Below are positions 1 through 9,509 of a stretch of DNA of 40,993 bases, piece by piece. The position numbers and the translations under genes were made by a program. Position 1 is the stretch's first letter, and the number at the start of each line of letters is the position of its first letter. The notes beneath the pieces were generated by a model. The model saw only the letters and a list, made by a program, of their open reading frames with translations. It was not told the DNA's origin and did no database searches. Source of the stretch: Verrucomicrobiota bacterium (lineage in GTDB: Bacteria > Verrucomicrobiota > Verrucomicrobiia > Opitutales > UBA2995); contig JAQBYJ010000049.1 of NCBI GenBank assembly GCA_027622555.1, forward strand, positions 1-40,993, written 5' to 3'.

Positions 1-64
1 CAACGAATCAAATGAATCTAAATTATAACCTAAGCACAACGGGTCTCCATTTTTCGGGGCAATC

Positions 65-886
65 TCAGATCAACCCGTTTGCTTTTCCAGCAGCCGATTC
101 CAAAGATTCACGGATATCAGCCATCATAGGCGCAGTGAAAAAGTTAAAACGCAGATACAATATATCGCCTTCCAAATAGGTTTCCTCAAATTCAATTCTT
201 TGAGGAGGCAGATATCCTACAGATACCGACAGCTCCCGAACATCGGCTTTCGGTATGAGGTAGGTCTTTAGCACTTTACCTTCAAGTGGATACCAATCAG
301 TTCGAATTTTGCGACCGCTAGTACCTTGCACGATCGCGTTCAGGTAAAAATCGATATCGAAGCGAATACGCTTCTCCAGGATATCTCGTTTAAAAAAAGG
401 CGCAATAAGGCTTTTGACAGATTTTTGATGAATGGACTTGAGCTTCCAACCTACTTTTATTCCGGCGGCAGCGGCAGGAGATTCCTTATCCACGCCAGTC
501 ACGTAAACCTGACCTTCAAAATATTTAAGGTTGAGGCCTACATACCCACCTCGCGGATAACGATCCAATGGTTTTGCCGAACTGCTGATTATATTATAGT
601 GAGATAAATCGAGCTCATTGAGCATGTCCTGAAGAAGCGTAACCAAGTCGGTTCGATTCCGCACCTTTCTCAACCTGGACCGATACTCATTTCGAATGGC
701 ACCCCAATCCAATCCCCCAAAGGTCTCATCCCAATGGGATTCCTGAACCGTTTCCCAAACCAAATCAAAGGACTGCTCAAATGCTTCTTCTCTGGTTAGG
801 AACCCGAAAGAAACCAGCGGAAAAATAACTGTCCACAGACTCAGCCAGACGAACTTCTGAACATATAATTTAAACTTCCTAAACAT
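65..886 (-). pseudogene. S41 (C-terminal processing) peptidase-like protein, truncated before the catalytic core
   Basis: The product has an N-terminal hydrophobic export segment (KFVWLSLWTVIFPLVSFGF), a helical region typical of tail-specific/Ctp proteases, and a PDZ-like domain (GGYVGLNLKYFEG, then ESPAAAAGIKVGWKLKSI, about residues 115-160). The reading frame stops at 65-67 right after KANGLI. In S41 peptidases this is the strand that leads into the DLRGNPGG motif, and the catalytic Ser and Lys lie further on. The visible protein therefore lacks the whole catalytic half. The ATG at 886 has AGGAG 13 bases upstream; a GTG at 901 overlaps that AGGAG and is less likely. The gene is divergent from the HAD gene at 952. 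It is either a frameshifted pseudogene whose remainder lies beyond the window edge, or a PDZ-only remnant. The family call is good; the broken state is read directly from the sequence. Confidence 0.7.
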
Positions 887-951
887 TTGTTGTAAAAACA
901 CTCCTGATTCGGGCGAAAATATTCAATTCTTTATCATCTAGGAGCTTCCCC

Positions 952-1704
952 TTGAGATTTAATCCCAGAAAATATCGTATTGAAACTAATCTGTTATCTC
1001 AAATGAGCTTCAATACTATTCATACTATCAGCTTCGATGCCACCGGAACCTTATTCGATCCTTTTCCTTCGATAGGTGCAATCTACTCAGAAATCCTCCA
1101 AGAGCATGGTGTGAGTATTTCGGAACCAGACCTGGAAATGCGCTTTATGGTCGAATTCCATAAATCGAGGAATCTACCAATGAAATCCATAGACGAGACC
1201 AGCGAAAAGAATCGTTGGAGATGCGTTCTGGAAAGTATTCTCAAGGAAGACTATTCAGAGGCTATCTTTGATTCCCTATGGGAAACGATGGGACAAGGAA
1301 ACCGATGGAAAGCAAAACCTATGCTGCGAAGGACCCTGCAAGCGCTTAAGGAAGCTGGATTCCGTCTAGTGGTTGTTTCAAATTGGGATAATCGGCTCTA
1401 CCGGATTTTGTCCGATTTGAATATCGATGGCTATTTCGACCAGGTGTTTATTTCAACCGAGTTGGGTGCCGAAAAACCATCGGAAGAGGTATTCACCCGT
1501 GTTTCCCGCAATTTGGCCGCGGCTCCGCGAACTTTGCTTCATATTGGGAATAGTCCGGCCAATGACTTCAAGCCTGCCATCCGCGCTGGCTGGAATGCGT
1601 TATTGCTCCACAACCGGATTCCTCATGGATTGGAACCAGGCAACGTTTTGGGATCTATAGATCAACTACCTGAAGTTCTCAAATCGGAACAAACGGTCAG
1701 TTAA
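952..1704 (+). CDS. HAD-superfamily hydrolase (HDHD3/REG-2-like, subfamily IA)
   Basis: This is a predicted cytoplasmic phosphatase/dehalogenase-fold enzyme with unknown substrate. Motif I is SFDATGTLF (nucleophile Asp at residue 29 from the TTG start), followed by a helical cap. Motif II is VVVSNWDNR, motif III is the Lys in GAEKPSEEVF near residue 174, and motif IV is HIGNSPANDFKPAIRAG near residue 198. The second Asp of the usual DxD is replaced by Thr, and motif IV opens GNS rather than GDS, as in REG-2/HDHD3-like members, so phosphatase activity is not certain. The TTG at 952 has TAGGAG seven bases upstream and is the supported start; an ATG at 1003 would remove 17 residues but keep every motif. 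Divergent from the S41 remnant. Confidence 0.8.
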   Translation: MRFNPRKYRIETNLLSQMSFNTIHTISFDATGTLFDPFPSIGAIYSEILQEHGVSISEPDLEMRFMVEFHKSRNLPMKSIDETSEKNRWRCVLESILKEDYSEAIFDSLWETMGQGNRWKAKPMLRRTLQALKEAGFRLVVVSNWDNRLYRILSDLNIDGYFDQVFISTELGAEKPSEEVFTRVSRNLAAAPRTLLHIGNSPANDFKPAIRAGWNALLLHNRIPHGLEPGNVLGSIDQLPEVLKSEQTVS

Positions 1705-1818
1705 AAATACCATTCAGGCAAAAAAGACTTAACAATGAACCCGGAATGATTTCGGTTTCACTGGACAGGTGTGAATACCAGGCCTTAAGAGTGGTCTAGT
1801 TTCGAAGAATAAACTGCC

Positions 1819-2199
1819 ATGCCCAAATCCAGCAACTTCAGTCGTAAAACCAACAACTTGATAGCTTCCCTAAGAGGATTGCCCAGAGATAAATCGAGGG
1901 CATTTTGGAAAGATGAGAAGGATCTCGACTCGGTAATGGACAGGGTGATTCAGAAGTTTCAAATCACTGAATCGCGCCCCGAAGAAGCCATATTGGCAGA
2001 CTGGACATCTATTGTCGGAGATCGCAACGCTTCCCATTCGCACCCTCATCGCCTGGATCATGGATTCCGCTTGTACGTGCTGGTAAACAACCCCGTGGTT
2101 AAACAGGAAATGCAATTTCATAAAAAAATGATATTGGCCCGGCTCACCAACATTCCCGGGTGTGAGGGAATTCGGGAGATCATTTTTCGGGCGGGATAG
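1819..2199 (+). CDS. dciA: DUF721 / DciA-like protein
   Basis: This 126-residue protein matches the DUF721 (DciA) pattern: a basic N-terminal stretch, the W-x-x-I-V-G block (ADWTSIVGDRNASHSHP, about residues 59-75), then a strand-helix part (FRLYVLVNNPVVKQEMQF) and a C-terminal I-x-F-R-x-G (IREIIFRAG). DciA is the ancestral loader or activator of the replicative helicase DnaB in bacteria that lack DnaC/DnaI. Members are short with low identity, so the family is recognised by pattern and the helicase role is inferred from the family. It stands alone, 114 bases after the HAD gene and about 200 bases before korA. About 120-130 aa is within the usual size range. Confidence 0.72.
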   Translation: MPKSSNFSRKTNNLIASLRGLPRDKSRAFWKDEKDLDSVMDRVIQKFQITESRPEEAILADWTSIVGDRNASHSHPHRLDHGFRLYVLVNNPVVKQEMQFHKKMILARLTNIPGCEGIREIIFRAG

Positions 2200-2401
2200 C
2201 CCCTGAAAAGGTTAAGGCAGATGTAAACCTTGGACAATTACTTCAGCAGTTAATTACAACTCAGCCCGGCAGTATAAATAATTAATTCTGTGACTGTACA
2301 GAGTAACAAAATCTTATAGCCATAGATATTGACTATACGGAAATAACCAATTGGATTAACGCGTTTTACACCTTAATTCAATCGCCGCCAAAAAACATCC
2401 C

Positions 2402-4255
2402 ATGGGCACTGAGTCCACTTTCGCCGAAGAATTTAAAGAACTAAAGAGTGTCGTAATACGTTTCGCAGGAGATTCCGGAGACGGCATGCAAACCATCGGG
2501 GAGCGATTTACGGATAGTAGCGCCGCTTTTGGAAACGACCTGGCTACATTTCCGGATTTTCCAGCGGAAATTCGTGCACCAGCCGGAACCATTCCGGGAG
2601 TATCTGCATTCCAGATACAAATTGGAAGTACGGAGATCCTGACAGCGGGCGACTCACCTGATACTTTGATTGCCATGAACCCGGCCGCGCTCAAAGTGCA
2701 CCTCCGTGATTTGGAAAAGGAAGGCTTGCTGATTGTAAACTCTGCGGCCTTCACTCCAGAGAATCTAAAGATGGCTGGTTATGAATCCAACCCTTTGAAA
2801 GACCCGGAGCTAATGGCAAAGTATGAGGTGATCCAGATCGATATCAATCACTTCACTAAAGAGTCTTTAAACGAAACCGAACTGTCTGCGAAGGATAAGC
2901 TCCGCTGTAAGAATTTCTTTGCTCTTGGTTACATTTATTGGATTTACAGCCGCCCGATTGATACAACGGTAGAATTTATCAGATCAAAGTGGAGCCGTCG
3001 TTCACCCATTTTGGCAGAAGCAAATATCAAGGTTTTGAAGTCCGGTTACTACTTTGGCGAAACCACAGAAACTTCCAGAAACCGTTACATGGTGGCCAAA
3101 GCCGAGGTGGAGACAGGGCTTTATAGAAAGATTTCCGGCAACGAAGCTTTGGTTCTTGGATTGATCGCCGGTGCTAAAAAGGCAGATCGAAAATTATTTT
3201 ATTCCGGTTATCCGATAACTCCTGCCTCTTCGATTCTGGAGATGCTATCCAGTTACAAACATTTTGGCGTTAAGACCCTCCAAGCAGAGGACGAAATTGC
3301 CGCCATCGGTGCAGCCATTGGTGCAAGTTTCGTGGGGAGCCTGGGAGTCACTGGAACCAGTGGACCGGGCATGTGTTTAAAGGCGGAATTTATTGGATTG
3401 GCCACATCAACCGAATTACCTCTTGTTATTCTAAATATTCAACGCGGAGGACCGAGCACCGGTCTGCCAACCAAGACAGAGCAAAGCGATCTGCTCCAAG
3501 CTGTGTATGGTCGCCATAGCGATGCAACTATCCCCGTAATAGCAGCCAACAGCGCTTCCAACTGTTTTGAAACGGCCATTGAAGCCATTCGTATCGCATT
3601 AACCTATTCCACACCGGTTATCGTGCTGAGCGACCTTTATATAGCCAACGGCGCCGAACCGTGGAAAATTCCATCCGTTGAATCTATTCCTGAAATAAAG
3701 GTGGCGTTTGCAAAAGAAGGTGAGCCTTACAAAACCTTTGCCCGTAACGAAGAAACGCTTGCCCGAACACTGGCAATTCCTGGTCAAAAAGGATTGGAAC
3801 ACAGAATCGGTGGATTGGAAAAAGACGAAGCGGGCAGTGTGAGCTATGATCCGGAAAACCACGAAGAAATGACTCAGATTCGTAATGATAAGATAGCACG
3901 CATTGCAAATTCGATTCCGCCAACAAAACTAATTGGTGAAGATTCTGGTAAAGTTCTGGTAGTTGGGTGGGGTGGAACATATGGATCCATCACGGCTGCG
4001 GTTAGTGCCATGCAAGCTGAAGGCTTTTCTGTCAGCAGCGCACACCTCACCCACTTACATCCACTCCCGAAGGACCTAAAAGAAATCATGGGACGGTTCG
4101 AAAAAGTGATGATTCCTGAATTAAATATGGGGCAACTAAATGTCCTCATTCGTTCGCAGCTTTTGGTAGAAACAATTCCATTCAATAAAGTACAAGGCCA
4201 ACCATTTAAGGTAAAAGAACTTACCCAAAAGATCCACGAATTGCTTCAAGACTGA
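2402..4255 (+). CDS. korA: 2-oxoacid:acceptor oxidoreductase, fused gamma-alpha subunit (KorA)
   Basis: Together with KorB this forms a CoA-dependent 2-oxoacid (most likely 2-oxoglutarate):ferredoxin oxidoreductase of the TCA cycle or its reverse. The N-terminal gamma domain starts with RFAGDSGDGMQ (residues 20-30) and continues with PDFPAEIRAP. The alpha (pyrimidine-binding) domain follows from about residue 225, with the SGYPITPASSILE block near 270 and GTSGPGM near 317; the transketolase C-terminal-like domain begins near 515 (VLVVGWGGTYGS). The length (617 aa) and gamma-alpha order match the KorA type that works with a separate beta subunit. No canonical Shine-Dalgarno precedes the ATG. 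korB follows after 34 bases, so one operon is likely. Substrate (2-oxoglutarate versus pyruvate) is inferred from overall similarity. Confidence 0.93.
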   Translation: MGTESTFAEEFKELKSVVIRFAGDSGDGMQTIGERFTDSSAAFGNDLATFPDFPAEIRAPAGTIPGVSAFQIQIGSTEILTAGDSPDTLIAMNPAALKVHLRDLEKEGLLIVNSAAFTPENLKMAGYESNPLKDPELMAKYEVIQIDINHFTKESLNETELSAKDKLRCKNFFALGYIYWIYSRPIDTTVEFIRSKWSRRSPILAEANIKVLKSGYYFGETTETSRNRYMVAKAEVETGLYRKISGNEALVLGLIAGAKKADRKLFYSGYPITPASSILEMLSSYKHFGVKTLQAEDEIAAIGAAIGASFVGSLGVTGTSGPGMCLKAEFIGLATSTELPLVILNIQRGGPSTGLPTKTEQSDLLQAVYGRHSDATIPVIAANSASNCFETAIEAIRIALTYSTPVIVLSDLYIANGAEPWKIPSVESIPEIKVAFAKEGEPYKTFARNEETLARTLAIPGQKGLEHRIGGLEKDEAGSVSYDPENHEEMTQIRNDKIARIANSIPPTKLIGEDSGKVLVVGWGGTYGSITAAVSAMQAEGFSVSSAHLTHLHPLPKDLKEIMGRFEKVMIPELNMGQLNVLIRSQLLVETIPFNKVQGQPFKVKELTQKIHELLQD

Positions 4256-4289
4256 AGCACCTACCTGCCCACCTCCAGCATTTCCCGCC

Positions 4290-5315
4290 ATGACTACTGA
4301 AATAATAGAAGAAAAACAGACTAAAAAAGATTTTGTAACGCCCAATGACGTTCGTTGGTGCCCCGGTTGCGGAGACTATGCCATTTTGAACTCGCTGCAA
4401 CGAACGTTGCCAGAGTTGGGCATTCCCAAGGAAAACTATGTGGTGGTGAGTGGCATTGGTTGTTCGAGCCGGTTCCCCTACTATATGAATACCTACGGGT
4501 TTCACACGATTCATGGTCGGGCACCCACCGTAACAACTGGAGTAAAAGTTGCGAATCCCGATCTTTCCGTATGGATGATTACCGGAGACGGAGATGGATT
4601 AAGCATTGGTGGTAATCATTTGATGCACGTATTGCGTCGTAATGTGAATATCAACATCTTACTGTTCAACAACCGCGTGTATGGTCTGACCAAAGGCCAA
4701 TATAGCCCCACTTCGCCGGTTGGAACGAAAACCAAAACTACGCCCATGGGTTCTATCGACAACCCTTTGAATCCCATCCTTTTCGCCCTGGGAGCCGAAG
4801 CTACTTTTATAGCCAGGACAATTGATACCAACCCGAAGCATATGATGGAGACCTTCAAAGCTGCCCATGAGCACCAGGGAGTTTCATTTGTAGAAATCCT
4901 TCAGAACTGCGTGATCTTCAACGACAAGACGTGGGATCCGGTTTATGGGCGCGAAAATCGGGATAACAACCTCCTGCACCTTGAAGATGGTCAACCAATG
5001 GTTTTCGGGAAAGAGGAGAAAAAAGGAATTGTATGGAATGGCTCCCAACCGGAAATCATCACATTGGGAGATGCCTCCCCTGAAGAAAAAAATGTGATGA
5101 TCCATACACCTGACCGGCCGGGCTCCCTATATACCGCGATGCTCGCCGAAATGACCTTCCCGGATTTCCCTACTCCCATTGGCGTACTAAGGAAAGTTGA
5201 AAAACCGACCTACGATGCTCAGATCAACCAACAGGTGGATGCAGCAATTGACCAACGTGACGGTAAAGCCGATTTGCAGGAGCTGATTAACGGAGCACAT
5301 ACCTGGACGGTTTAA
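4290..5315 (+). CDS. korB: 2-oxoacid:ferredoxin oxidoreductase, beta subunit (KorB)
   Basis: This is the TPP- and [4Fe-4S]-binding partner of KorA. WCPGCGDYAIL carries the CxxC pair (Cys24, Cys27) and GIGCSSR a further Cys near 56; the last expected cluster ligand is plausibly the Cys in LQNCVIFND near 205. The TPP/Mg motif GDGDGLSIGGNH lies at about 97-108, followed by NNRVYGLTKGQYSPTS, typical of the beta subunit of 2-oxoacid oxidoreductases. At 341 aa it has the normal length with the usual C-terminal extension. No delta (ferredoxin-like) subunit gene adjoins it, so electrons presumably go to a free ferredoxin. Confidence 0.93.
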   Translation: MTTEIIEEKQTKKDFVTPNDVRWCPGCGDYAILNSLQRTLPELGIPKENYVVVSGIGCSSRFPYYMNTYGFHTIHGRAPTVTTGVKVANPDLSVWMITGDGDGLSIGGNHLMHVLRRNVNINILLFNNRVYGLTKGQYSPTSPVGTKTKTTPMGSIDNPLNPILFALGAEATFIARTIDTNPKHMMETFKAAHEHQGVSFVEILQNCVIFNDKTWDPVYGRENRDNNLLHLEDGQPMVFGKEEKKGIVWNGSQPEIITLGDASPEEKNVMIHTPDRPGSLYTAMLAEMTFPDFPTPIGVLRKVEKPTYDAQINQQVDAAIDQRDGKADLQELINGAHTWTV

Positions 5316-5560
5316 CCGGAATACCAGTCAGCTAAACCTGGGCTGGAATCCCCGAAAACCCTGAGATTTTAAGGTTTCAAATCCAGATAGAAAAACCTTG
5401 CCAAGCAAATTGTGCATGCGCATTTTTACGCGCTTACCGTTAGGGTAGAAGCCTCCGACAAGGACTTCTCTCCGCGACACCCATCCGGGAAAACGGTGGA
5501 TTTGGCTCCGGCTAGGTCCAGGCAATCAAGCCAATCGTCGTGAAAATCCAAATTAACATT

Positions 5561-5833
5561 ATGTCGAAGAATAGCAAAATAGATAAACAACCCATCATTC
5601 AGAAGTTTCGCAAAAGCGATGCTGACACCGGATCATCAGAAGTCCAAATCGCTCTATTGAGTGCAAGGATCACACAACTGACCGATCACCTGCGTGTTCA
5701 CCGGAAAGACTATCACTCCCGTCGTGGACTGATCGCCTTGGCTAGCCGGAGACGCAAACTCCTTGATTACGTAAAGCGGCACGATCTCAACAAATACAAA
5801 CATATGTTGGAACAGCTCAAGCTACGCCGTTAA
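5561..5833 (+). CDS. rpsO: 30S ribosomal protein S15
   Basis: S15 is a primary 16S rRNA-binding protein of the small-subunit platform. The diagnostic blocks are all present: DTGSSEVQIALLSARITQLT, HLRVHRKDYHSRRGL, and ASRRRKLLDYVKR followed by a basic C-terminus. Starting at the ATG at 5561 gives 90 residues, close to the usual 88-90. A GTG at 5540 in the same frame would add seven residues with no family support. pnp follows in the same orientation after a hairpin-containing spacer, the classical rpsO-pnp pair. Confidence 0.96.
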   Translation: MSKNSKIDKQPIIQKFRKSDADTGSSEVQIALLSARITQLTDHLRVHRKDYHSRRGLIALASRRRKLLDYVKRHDLNKYKHMLEQLKLRR

Positions 5834-5921
5834 CCCGTATTCAAACCTACACACATTGTGCATAGAATAGTCTCTGATCTCATACGAGGCAGGCGCATGA
5901 TTCTTGTACCTATTAGAAGAA

Positions 5922-5983
5922 AGGCGGGTTCAGTGATCGTAGGCTAATTGCCTCATATCACTAATTCTTGAAAGTCCCCGCCT
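5922..5983 (+). promoter_or_regulatory. Nested stem-loop in the rpsO-pnp spacer (possible RNase III/PNPase control site)
   Basis: Three nested complementary pairs are visible. The outer pair is AGGCGGG at 5922-5928 with CCCGCCT at 5977-5983. The middle pair is AGTGAT at 5932-5937 with ATCACT at 5957-5962. The inner pair is AGGC at 5941-5944 with GCCT at 5950-5953 around a TAATT loop. There is no U-run after it, so it is not a typical intrinsic terminator. In E. coli the pnp leader forms a long stem cut by RNase III and then used by PNPase for autoregulation; the same position here makes a similar role plausible. The base pairing is seen directly; the function is inferred. Confidence 0.6.
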
Positions 5984-6007
5984 GTAACACTGAGAAAAAA
6001 TCATATA

Positions 6008-8182
6008 ATGAAGCAAAAACATTCAGTTACAGTCGACGGACTAGGAATCACAATTTCCACCGGCGATATAGCAAAACAGTCAAGCGGTGCCGTCACCGTT
6101 AGTCTTGGGGAAACTACCCTATTCGTATCCGCAACCGTGGCCGAGGAGCTGCGCCCGGACCAAAATTGGTTTCCGCTCACCGTAGATTATCGCGAAAAAT
6201 ACTCAGCCGCAGGTCGTTTTCCTGGTGGCTACTTCAAACGCGAAGGTCGACCAAGCGAGAAGGAAATATTAACCTCCCGCTTATGCGATCGACCACTCCG
6301 TCCGTTGTTTCCAAAAGGCTTTTTGAATGAGATCCAAGTTATTGGCATCTTGCTCTCTACCGATCTGGTCAACGATGCCGATATCCTCATGGTTAACGGT
6401 GCTTCCGCCGCGATCTTGATTTCTGACATTCCCTGGAATGGCCCAGTAGGTTGTATTCGTTTGGCCCAAATTGATGGTGAGTTTGTCGTCAATCCGACCA
6501 ATGAACAACAGTGTGACTCGGATCTCGACCTCATTTATGTAGGAACGGAAACCGAAATGCTTATGATCGAAGGTTCTGCCGATCAGATTCCAGAAGCTCG
6601 TTTCATTGAAGCACTGGAGTATTCACAAAAAGCTATCCAACCGATCATCGCTTCTCAAAGAGAATTGGCGAAGTTAGCCGGCAAAGAAAAACGTGAATTT
6701 GCTCTTTATAATGTAACAGACGAAAACTTGAAGATCGTGCGCGATCTTATCGGTGACCGCCTGAAAGCGGCCGTCTACACCTCCAAAAAGACGGAGCGTC
6801 GCGCAGCGGTTAAGGCTTTGAAAGAAGAAGCTGAGGCAGCACTGATCGAAGCTAACGCCGAGGGAGAATACGACAAAAACCAACTGAGTATTGCCATGGA
6901 AATCCTGCAAGAAGAAGTCTACCGAAGCGGTATTCTTGCGGATAAGACACGCGCTGACGGACGAGCTCCTTTGGACCTTCGCAAAATCACTTGTGACGTA
7001 GACATACTTCCAACGGTACACGGTTCTGCCATGTTTTCACGGGGTGAAACACAAACGCTTGGATTACTAACCTTGGGCGGAATGAGCGATGCTCAATCAC
7101 TGGATGCCATTACTGGAGGAAGCAAAGAAAAGTCATTCATACTTCATTACAATTTCCCTCCCTATTCGGTCGGTGAAACAGGGCGCTTTGGCATTCCTGG
7201 TCGCCGTGAAATTGGGCATGGAGCATTGGCAGAACGTTCCCTTCTACCCGTAATTCCTGCGGAAGAAGAGTTCCCCTACTCTGTCCGAATCGTTTCTGAA
7301 ATCATGGAATCCAACGGTTCCACCTCGATGGCTTCTGTTTGTGCAGGTTGTTTGGCCCTTATGGACGCAGGCGTTCCGATCATTGCTCCTGTCGCAGGCA
7401 TTTCAACCGGACTTGTAACAGAAAAAAATGAAGCCGGTGAATACACGAAGAAGATCGTACTGGTCGACATCATAGGTGACGAAGACCATTTCGGAGACAT
7501 GGATTTTAAGATCTGTGGCACTCGTGAAGGTATTACGGGCTTCCAGCTCGACTTGAAAATTAATGGTCTACCACACGACACCATGGTTGAGGCGGTAAAA
7601 GAGTCTTTCGATGCTCGTATGAAGATTCTGGACGCCATGGCGGAAGCCATGCCCCAGGCCCGGGCTGAAGTGAAAGAAAATGCACCTCGCATCCAGACCA
7701 TTCAAATCGATCCTGAAAAGATCGGTCTCCTCATCGGACCTGGCGGAAAGAACATTCGCAGGATGACTGAGGTATCTGGAGCAAATATTGAAATCGATAG
7801 CGACAACAGCGGAAAGGTCTACATTTACAGTAACAACAAACAATCGCTTGAAATTGCGTTTAACGAAATCAAGATGCTTACGGCTGAGATTGAGGTTGGC
7901 GCGATTTACCGGGGAACTGTTAAATCTGTAAAAGATTTCGGCGTATTCGTTGAAGCGCTTCCAGGAAAGGAAGGTCTGGTTCACATTTCTGAACTGGCCG
8001 ACTTCCGCGTTAACAAAACAGAAGATGTTGCCAAATTGGGCGACGAAATCTGGGTGAAATGCATAGGTATCGACGACAAAGGTCGCGTAAAGCTAAGCCG
8101 AAAGGCAGCCATGGCTGAGCGCGAAGCTGCATCAGAAGAACCAGCGGGAGTAGCCGCGGAGGATGAGTCTGAAAACTCATAA
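6008..8182 (+). CDS. pnp: Polyribonucleotide nucleotidyltransferase (PNPase)
   Basis: PNPase is the trimeric, phosphorolytic 3'-5' exoribonuclease of RNA turnover. The domains are in the standard order: a first RNase PH domain from residue 1, a helical linker (about 240-310), a second catalytic RNase PH core from about 325 ([14 protein letters not shown], then [17 protein letters not shown]), the metal-binding acidic block [11 protein letters not shown] near 488-498, a KH domain ([15 protein letters not shown] near 571) and an S1 domain ([17 protein letters not shown] near 630). At 724 aa it is full length. The ATG at 6008 lies 24 bases after the leader hairpin, and a strong terminator follows the gene. 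Confidence 0.97.
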   Translation: MKQKHSVTVDGLGITISTGDIAKQSSGAVTVSLGETTLFVSATVAEELRPDQNWFPLTVDYREKYSAAGRFPGGYFKREGRPSEKEILTSRLCDRPLRPLFPKGFLNEIQVIGILLSTDLVNDADILMVNGASAAILISDIPWNGPVGCIRLAQIDGEFVVNPTNEQQCDSDLDLIYVGTETEMLMIEGSADQIPEARFIEALEYSQKAIQPIIASQRELAKLAGKEKREFALYNVTDENLKIVRDLIGDRLKAAVYTSKKTERRAAVKALKEEAEAALIEANAEGEYDKNQLSIAMEILQEEVYRSGILADKTRADGRAPLDLRKITCDVDILPTVHGSAMFSRGETQTLGLLTLGGMSDAQSLDAITGGSKEKSFILHYNFPPYSVGETGRFGIPGRREIGHGALAERSLLPVIPAEEEFPYSVRIVSEIMESNGSTSMASVCAGCLALMDAGVPIIAPVAGISTGLVTEKNEAGEYTKKIVLVDIIGDEDHFGDMDFKICGTREGITGFQLDLKINGLPHDTMVEAVKESFDARMKILDAMAEAMPQARAEVKENAPRIQTIQIDPEKIGLLIGPGGKNIRRMTEVSGANIEIDSDNSGKVYIYSNNKQSLEIAFNEIKMLTAEIEVGAIYRGTVKSVKDFGVFVEALPGKEGLVHISELADFRVNKTEDVAKLGDEIWVKCIGIDDKGRVKLSRKAAMAEREAASEEPAGVAAEDESENS

Positions 8183-8208
8183 CTGAAAGCAATCCATTTA
8201 GGAAAAAA

Positions 8209-8236
8209 AGCCCGCTATTTTAGCGGGCTTTTTTTA
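8209..8236. terminator. Strong intrinsic terminator, probably bidirectional
   Basis: A perfect 9-bp stem, AGCCCGCTA at 8209-8217 and TAGCGGGCT at 8221-8229, encloses a TTT loop. It is followed by a T-run to about 8236 on the plus strand and preceded by an A-run (8203-8209) that acts as a T-run on the minus strand. It ends the rpsO-pnp transcript and may also stop transcripts arriving from the minus-strand gene at 8277-8504. Confidence 0.92.
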
Positions 8237-8276
8237 TTGATCGAGGAGCTAGCAGAAATAGTTCAGATCCAATGCT

Positions 8277-8504
8277 TTAAACTTTCAGTTTCTTGATTTT
8301 GATAAAGCGACAGAGCCGGTCAGATTTTGCCTCTTCAAATATCTGATCAAGTAACTCATCTTTGGAACCGACAAAAAGGGGTAATGGCATTTCAAAGTCG
8401 TCTGAAGGAACGGTTTGGTCTTGTAGCATGGTTCCAGAAAACAAACACACAAAAGATGTGGATAGAATCAGGAAGCGATTGTTAAAAGAAAACGACTTTG
8501 GCAT
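8277..8504 (-). CDS. Small exported hypothetical protein
   Basis: I recognise no family. The 75-residue product has a basic N-terminus and one hydrophobic segment (FLILSTSFVCLFSGTM, about residues 11-26) that looks like a signal peptide or a single membrane anchor. A short acidic middle (DELLDQIFEEAKSD) and a basic tail (IKIKKLKV) follow. AAGGA lies just upstream of the ATG, closer than ideal. It is convergent to pnp with the bidirectional terminator between them, which fits a real transcribed gene, but a short unconserved frame cannot be excluded. Confidence 0.4.
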   Translation of the reverse strand: MPKSFSFNNRFLILSTSFVCLFSGTMLQDQTVPSDDFEMPLPLFVGSKDELLDQIFEEAKSDRLCRFIKIKKLKV

Positions 8505-8679
8505 TTCCTTTTAGAGAAGAGGTAAAACAACAATAATCAATGGATAACGTGCACCTGACCCCCAATTTAGGTATTACCCCTATAGTGTTTATCAGGGTTA
8601 ACGGAAGAATTGGCTGAAATAGATATAAATCATTGCAGTTGAAATCGTGTGAATGTCTTTTACCTACAAAACTTCCTTT

Positions 8680-9453
8680 ATGACAGAACCCACATTTCTA
8701 GTAACTAATGACGATGGAATCCATGTCTATTTCATTCACGCATTGGTGAAAGCACTCTCCAATTATGGTACCACTTATGTTGCTGCCCCGGCAGATGAAC
8801 AGAGTTGGGTCGGGAGGAAAGTATCGCGAACAGGAGAAGTAAAAGTTTGGCCTTATACTGGAATCGAAGGGATAAAAGGCTGGCAAGTAGAAGGTACTCC
8901 CAGTGACGCTATCAATATTGCACTGAGCCACCTACTTCCTGTTAAACCAGATGTGGTCGTGTCGGGTATCAATGTGGGATGGAATGCCATGTTACCCATC
9001 TTGTATAGCTCAGGAACAGTAGCTGGAGCTTTAGAAGGGGCAAGCTGGGGTTTGCCAGGCATCGCTCTATCAATCCATCTGGAGGGAACCGATTTCGATT
9101 TAGTTAAAAACGATTCCGTCAATCCGTCAGAATCGATTAAAAATCGAATCGATATTGCAGCGGAACTTGGAGCGAAATTTGCTTCCGAGAAAGTAGGTGA
9201 AGTTAATAAAAGTAACCTCGTTTATAATGTTAATTTTCCGACTCACCCCAAGCCCGATACACCTTGGATCCTGACGCAACCAGGACACATCAAACTAGGT
9301 GCCTTGTTCCGTGAAACGGAGGCAGGCACTTTCACTTTTCATTATAATGAAGACACTGAAAGAACCTCGCCCAATGGCCTTCCTTCAGATTTCGAAGTGT
9401 TCTCACAGGGTAACATTAGTCTGTCCAAGCTAAACTTTAACAACTTAAGTTAA
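8680..9453 (+). CDS. surE: 5'/3'-nucleotidase SurE-like
   Basis: SurE proteins are metal-dependent phosphatases acting on nucleoside 5'- and 3'-monophosphates. Starting from the ATG at 8680, the N-terminus reads FLVTNDDGI with the metal-binding Asp11-Asp12 pair. A Ser follows near 42 (ADEQSWVG), then the metal Asn in SGINVGWN near 95 and the YSSGTVAGALEG block. The upstream in-frame ATG at 8653 would add nine residues before the family's usual start. The protein (257 aa) is normal in length. The flexible loop reads SWVGRKVS rather than the common GSGxS, so substrate preference may differ. The GT2 gene follows on the same strand after 56 bases. Confidence 0.9.
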   Translation: MTEPTFLVTNDDGIHVYFIHALVKALSNYGTTYVAAPADEQSWVGRKVSRTGEVKVWPYTGIEGIKGWQVEGTPSDAINIALSHLLPVKPDVVVSGINVGWNAMLPILYSSGTVAGALEGASWGLPGIALSIHLEGTDFDLVKNDSVNPSESIKNRIDIAAELGAKFASEKVGEVNKSNLVYNVNFPTHPKPDTPWILTQPGHIKLGALFRETEAGTFTFHYNEDTERTSPNGLPSDFEVFSQGNISLSKLNFNNLS

Positions 9454-9509
9454 AGTTCGATTTTGATCACAGCATGCGATTAGCGTTTTGAAAAATCTAT
9501 TATCTGAGA

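Noticed and set aside
1-64. D-L-R read in another frame right after the S41 stop, as a sign of a simple frameshift
   Set aside because: The codons after D-L-R do not continue with the family motif (LPRKMET then stop), so one base change would not restore the gene.
5316-5560. Possible S15 autoregulatory leader before rpsO
   Set aside because: The 245-base gap has some GC-rich dyads, but I could not see a structure matching a known S15 leader class.
8521-8679. Possible promoter or riboswitch before surE
   Set aside because: A C-rich and AT-rich stretch is present, but no paired stems or convincing -35/-10 boxes were found.
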